The notes under the pieces were generated by a model. It saw nothing but the letters and a program-made list of their open reading frames with translations, made no database searches and had not been told where the DNA came from. Below are positions 61,272 to 64,000 of a DNA stretch of 64,000 nucleotides, one piece after another (position 1 is the stretch's first letter; every line of letters begins with the position of its first letter). Position numbers and translations under genes: made by a program. Location: positions 8,037 through 72,036 of the forward strand of contig JBIQIQ010000001.1 of assembly GCA_044507975.1 (NCBI GenBank), in the 5' to 3' direction. This stretch comes from DASRWD01 sp044507975 (lineage in GTDB: Bacteria; Deinococcota; Deinococci; Deinococcales; Trueperaceae).

Positions 61272-63404
61272 ATGAGGGGGCCGTCCGCGCTGCTGCTCGT
61301 TCCGACCGAGGGTCGAGTGGGCCTGACCTCGGTCAGCCTCGGACTGCTGAGCGCGCTCGAGCGACGCGGCCTGCGCGTCGGCTTCGTGAAGCCCATCCGT
61401 CAGCCCGGAGACGACGCTGGGCCGGAGCGGTCGAGCGCGTTCGCGCGCGGCACGACCGAGCTCGAGCCGCCCGAGCCGCTGCCGTTCGCCCGGGCCGAGG
61501 CCTTGCTGGCGGCGGGCCGGCGTCACGAGCTCATGCAGGAGGCCGTCGGTCTCTACCAGCGCGCCGCCGAGGGCAACGACGTCGTAGTGGTCGAGGGGCT
61601 CACGGCCACTGCCAGCCATCCGGAGCTCGACGACCTGAACGCCCACCTCGCTCAAGCCATCGACGCTCAGGTCGTGCTCGTCGCTGCGCTCGGGGAGTCG
61701 CCGGCAGCGCTATCGGACAGGCTGCGAGTGGCCGCCGAGCCGTTCGGGGGGTTGGGCGCCCACAGGGTGATCGGCGTGGTCGTGAACAGGCTCGGCGCCG
61801 ACGCCCGGGCGGTGGCTGGGGCCGCGCGCTCCGAGTCGTCGGTCGAGGGTCACGTGATGACCCCGGAGGAGCTCGTCGGCGCCACGCCCGTGCTGGCGAG
61901 CGGCCAGCTGAGGCTGTTGGGGGCCGTGCCCTTCGACCCTCGCCTCTCGTCGCCGCGCACCCGCGACGTCGCGCGGCACCTGGGGGCCGAGGTCGTTGTG
62001 GCCGGCGAGCTCGACTCCCGGCGCGTGGCCGACGTCTCGCTGGTGGCGCGCACGGTGGGCAACATGACCCATCGCCTGCGCCCCGACGCGCTGCTCATCA
62101 CGCCGGGCGACCGCGACGACGTGATCCTCGCGGTCGCCATGGCCGCCGTGAACGGCGTGCCGCTGGCCGGGCTGGTGCTCACCGGCGGCATCGAGCCGAA
62201 CCCCAACGTCATGAGGCTATGCGCCAGGGCGTTCACGACGGGACTGCCCCTCCTCGCGGTCGGCTCGGACTCATACGTCTCGGCGGCCAGGGCGGCCGCC
62301 ATCGACCCGGAGGTGCCGCTCGACGACACGGAGCGCCTCGGCTGGGTCATGGACGCCGTCGCCGAGCGCCTCGACCTCGATTGGCTGGTGGAGCGGGTGG
62401 CGCAGGGCCGCGAACGCCGTCTCTCACCGCCGGCCTTCCTCCACAGCCTCGTGGAGCGCGCCCGCGCCGCGGACAAGCTGATCGTCCTCCCGGAAGGAAC
62501 GGAGCCGCGCACGATCCGGGCCGCAGCGAGCTGCGCCGAGCGCGGCATCGCGCGCTGCCGGCTCCTCGGCGACCCGGACGAGGTCGCCATGGCGGCGGAG
62601 GCGGTCGGCGTCACGCTCGGAGCCGGCATCGAGGTCGTGGCGCCGACCGACGAGCTGAGGGAGAGGTACGTGGCGGGGATGGCCGAGCTCAGGCGCCACA
62701 AGGGGCTCACCGAGGACGGCGCCCGCAACCAGCTCAAGGACGACGTCGTGCTGGGCACGATGATGCTCGCTCAGGGTGAGGTCGACGGCCTCGTCGCCGG
62801 CGCCGTCAACACGACGGCTCACACGGTCAGGCCGGCGCTGCAACTGGTCAAGACCCGGGAGGACGCGCTGCTCGTCTCCTCGGTCTTCTTCATGTGCCTG
62901 CCCGACGAGGTGCTCGTGTTCGGCGACTGCGCCGTGAACCCCGACCCGAACCCGGAGGAGCTCGCCGACATCGCGGTGCAGTCGGCGGAGTCCGCGCTCG
63001 CCTTCGGCATCCCGGCGCGCGTCGCCCTCATCAGCTACTCCACCGGCGACTCTGGCGAGGGCGTGGACGTCGAGAAGGTCAGGCGCGCCACCGAGCTCGC
63101 TCAGCTCCGCCGGCCCGAGCTGCTCATCGAGGGTCCGCTCCAGTACGACGCGGCCACGGTGCCGGTGGTCGCGCGGCAGAAGGCGCCCGACAGCGCGATC
63201 GCCGGCCGGGCCACGGTGCTCGTGTTCCCAGACCTCAACTCGGGCAACGCGACCTACAAGGCCGTGCAGCGCTCGGCGGGCGTCATCTCGATCGGGCCGA
63301 TGCTGCAGGGGCTGAGGCGCCCGGTGAACGACCTCTCGCGCGGCGCGTCGGTCGAGGACATCGTCTACACGATCGCGCTCACGGCCATCCAGGCGGCTAG
63401 CTAG
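61272..63404 (+). CDS. pta: Phosphate acetyltransferase, long form
   Basis: Interconverts acetyl-CoA and acetyl phosphate. The 710-residue long form resembles E. coli Pta: an N-terminal P-loop-like domain (1-200, with a degenerate loop PTEGRVGLTSVSLGLL), a DRTGG domain (about 220-345) and the catalytic PTA_PTB domain (about 390-710) with PEGTEPRTIRAAASC, GLVAGAVNTTAHTVRPALQ and FPDLNSGNATYKAVQRSAG. No ackA is adjacent. The long form is usually allosterically controlled by NADH and pyruvate. Confidence 0.95.
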   Translation: MRGPSALLLVPTEGRVGLTSVSLGLLSALERRGLRVGFVKPIRQPGDDAGPERSSAFARGTTELEPPEPLPFARAEALLAAGRRHELMQEAVGLYQRAAEGNDVVVVEGLTATASHPELDDLNAHLAQAIDAQVVLVAALGESPAALSDRLRVAAEPFGGLGAHRVIGVVVNRLGADARAVAGAARSESSVEGHVMTPEELVGATPVLASGQLRLLGAVPFDPRLSSPRTRDVARHLGAEVVVAGELDSRRVADVSLVARTVGNMTHRLRPDALLITPGDRDDVILAVAMAAVNGVPLAGLVLTGGIEPNPNVMRLCARAFTTGLPLLAVGSDSYVSAARAAAIDPEVPLDDTERLGWVMDAVAERLDLDWLVERVAQGRERRLSPPAFLHSLVERARAADKLIVLPEGTEPRTIRAAASCAERGIARCRLLGDPDEVAMAAEAVGVTLGAGIEVVAPTDELRERYVAGMAELRRHKGLTEDGARNQLKDDVVLGTMMLAQGEVDGLVAGAVNTTAHTVRPALQLVKTREDALLVSSVFFMCLPDEVLVFGDCAVNPDPNPEELADIAVQSAESALAFGIPARVALISYSTGDSGEGVDVEKVRRATELAQLRRPELLIEGPLQYDAATVPVVARQKAPDSAIAGRATVLVFPDLNSGNATYKAVQRSAGVISIGPMLQGLRRPVNDLSRGASVEDIVYTIALTAIQAAS

Positions 63405-63487
63405 GCCTCGTCGGCCTCACGGCCGGAGCGCTACTGAGACCAGGGCCCCTAGCAGCGTGGGAGGGGCCGCCGAGCGGAACCCGGCCC

Positions 63488-63493
63488 TATACT
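63488..63493 (+). promoter_or_regulatory. -10 element of mutS2
   Basis: TATACT, 5 of 6 matches to TATAAT, 8 bases before GTG 63502. Confidence 0.6.
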
Positions 63494-63501
63494 GTCCGGT
63501 C

Positions 63502-64000
63502 GTGGAAGCTGCGCCGCAGACACTCGAGCGCCTCTCGTTCTCGCGCGTCCTGGACGCGCTCGCCCACCGGGCGAGCACCAACATGGGCGCCGAGCGCGCC
63601 CGCGCGTTGGGGCCGCAGGCCGGCAGGCGGGCCGCCGACGACATGCACCGCCGCACCGCTGAGCTGCTGGAGGGCGGCGGCCTCTCGCTCGGCGGCATCG
63701 AGGACATCAGGCCACTGCTCGCGCGCGTGCGCGACGGCGGGATGCTCGACGGCCAGGAGGTCCTGAGCGCGGCGTACACGCTCGATGGGGCAGCGACCCT
63801 GCGGCGCAGCATCGCGGCGTCCGAGCGGCCCGCGCTCACGGAGCTGGCCGCCCGCATCGGCGGCTTCGACGGCCTCCTCAGGCTGGTCCGGGAGCAGCTC
63901 GACGTCGACGGCAACGTGCGCGACGACGCCACCCCCAAGCTCCGCGACATCCGGCAGCGCCTGGCGCCGCTGCGCGGCCGCATCCGTGACCGCCTTACCA
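63502..64000 (+). CDS. mutS2: Endonuclease MutS2, N-terminal part (runs off the edge)
   Basis: The visible 166 residues start VEAAPQTLERLSFSRVLDAL and continue with RARALGPQAGRRAADDMHRR, GGLSLGGIEDIRPLLARVRD and LDVDGNVRDDATPKLRDIRQ, the standard N-terminal core of MutS2, which lacks the mismatch-recognition domains of MutS. MutS2 acts on branched or collided-ribosome substrates, and in Deinococcus has a link to oxidative damage tolerance. The ATPase and Smr domains would lie beyond the window. Confidence 0.9.
   Translation, partial: MEAAPQTLERLSFSRVLDALAHRASTNMGAERARALGPQAGRRAADDMHRRTAELLEGGGLSLGGIEDIRPLLARVRDGGMLDGQEVLSAAYTLDGAATLRRSIAASERPALTELAARIGGFDGLLRLVREQLDVDGNVRDDATPKLRDIRQRLAPLRGRIRDRLT

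Overview
The window is a high-GC bacterial chromosome segment of 64 kb with one 100-base run of N at 57307-57406, so it is probably a scaffold from a draft or metagenome assembly. Several traits point to the Deinococcota (Deinococcus-Thermus), perhaps a Truepera-like lineage. These are many start codons sitting exactly 6 bases after a TANNNT -10 hexamer (leaderless transcripts, well known in Deinococcus), an archaeal-type aspartyl-tRNA synthetase, futalosine-pathway menaquinone genes and a class II fructose bisphosphatase. The lineage is an inference; no rRNA gene is present to prove it.

Layout. 1-10.8 kb: housekeeping genes, namely an RlmD-like rRNA methyltransferase without iron-sulfur cysteines, hisF-hisIE, an exported hydrolase lipoprotein, glpX, rdgB-rph, two thioredoxin-fold proteins, tRNA-Ser(GGA), a Fur-family regulator and a threonine dehydratase-like enzyme. 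10.9-21.6 kb: a sugar kinase, then sucA-sucB-lpd (2-oxoglutarate dehydrogenase) running directly into mqnE-mqnA, then hslV-hslU. 21.6-24.8 kb: an ArsR-VOC-SRPBCC operon, tdk, an exported cytochrome c with a small exported partner, and two strong stem-loops. 24.9-36.1 kb: an unusual five-gene module made of a SARP/BTAD-TPR regulator, a 71-residue protein, an exported protein, an exported protein with a cysteine-less transglutaminase-like fold, and a secreted protein of about 1,790 residues with pre-peptidase C-terminal (PPC), discoidin-like and two von Willebrand A domains. 36.1-40.5 kb: an M20 amidohydrolase, a CsgG-like lipoprotein, AspRS, a nucleotidyltransferase-like protein and a META-domain protein.

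40.5-49.5 kb (all minus): a peptide ABC importer (binding protein, DppB, DppC), a membrane spermidine-synthase-like protein, then thiP, thiQ and thiN. 49.5-53.6 kb: a probable leader peptide with its own promoter, alternative hairpins, and a heterodimeric ABC exporter with one degenerate ATP site, laid out like the bmrB-bmrCD attenuation system. 53.6-56.1 kb: thiB under a TPP riboswitch whose 5' part overlaps the end of an MFS gene. 56.2-60.6 kb: a cluster that looks like accessory genes for denitrification or nitrosative stress: a Crp/Fnr regulator, DUF59, a COX1/NnrS-like membrane protein, DUF2249 twice, DUF1858, a cupin, a ferredoxin and a small COX1-like protein. An FNR-type palindrome lies exactly midway between the two divergent starts. 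60.6-64 kb: an RDD protein, full-length Pta, and the start of MutS2, which runs off the edge.

The most novel candidates are the 24.9-36.1 kb BTAD/transglutaminase-like/VWA module and the leader-peptide-controlled ABC exporter. The thiamine genes (thiB at 54 kb, thiPQ-thiN at 41-44 kb) together form one uptake and activation route although they are 10 kb apart.
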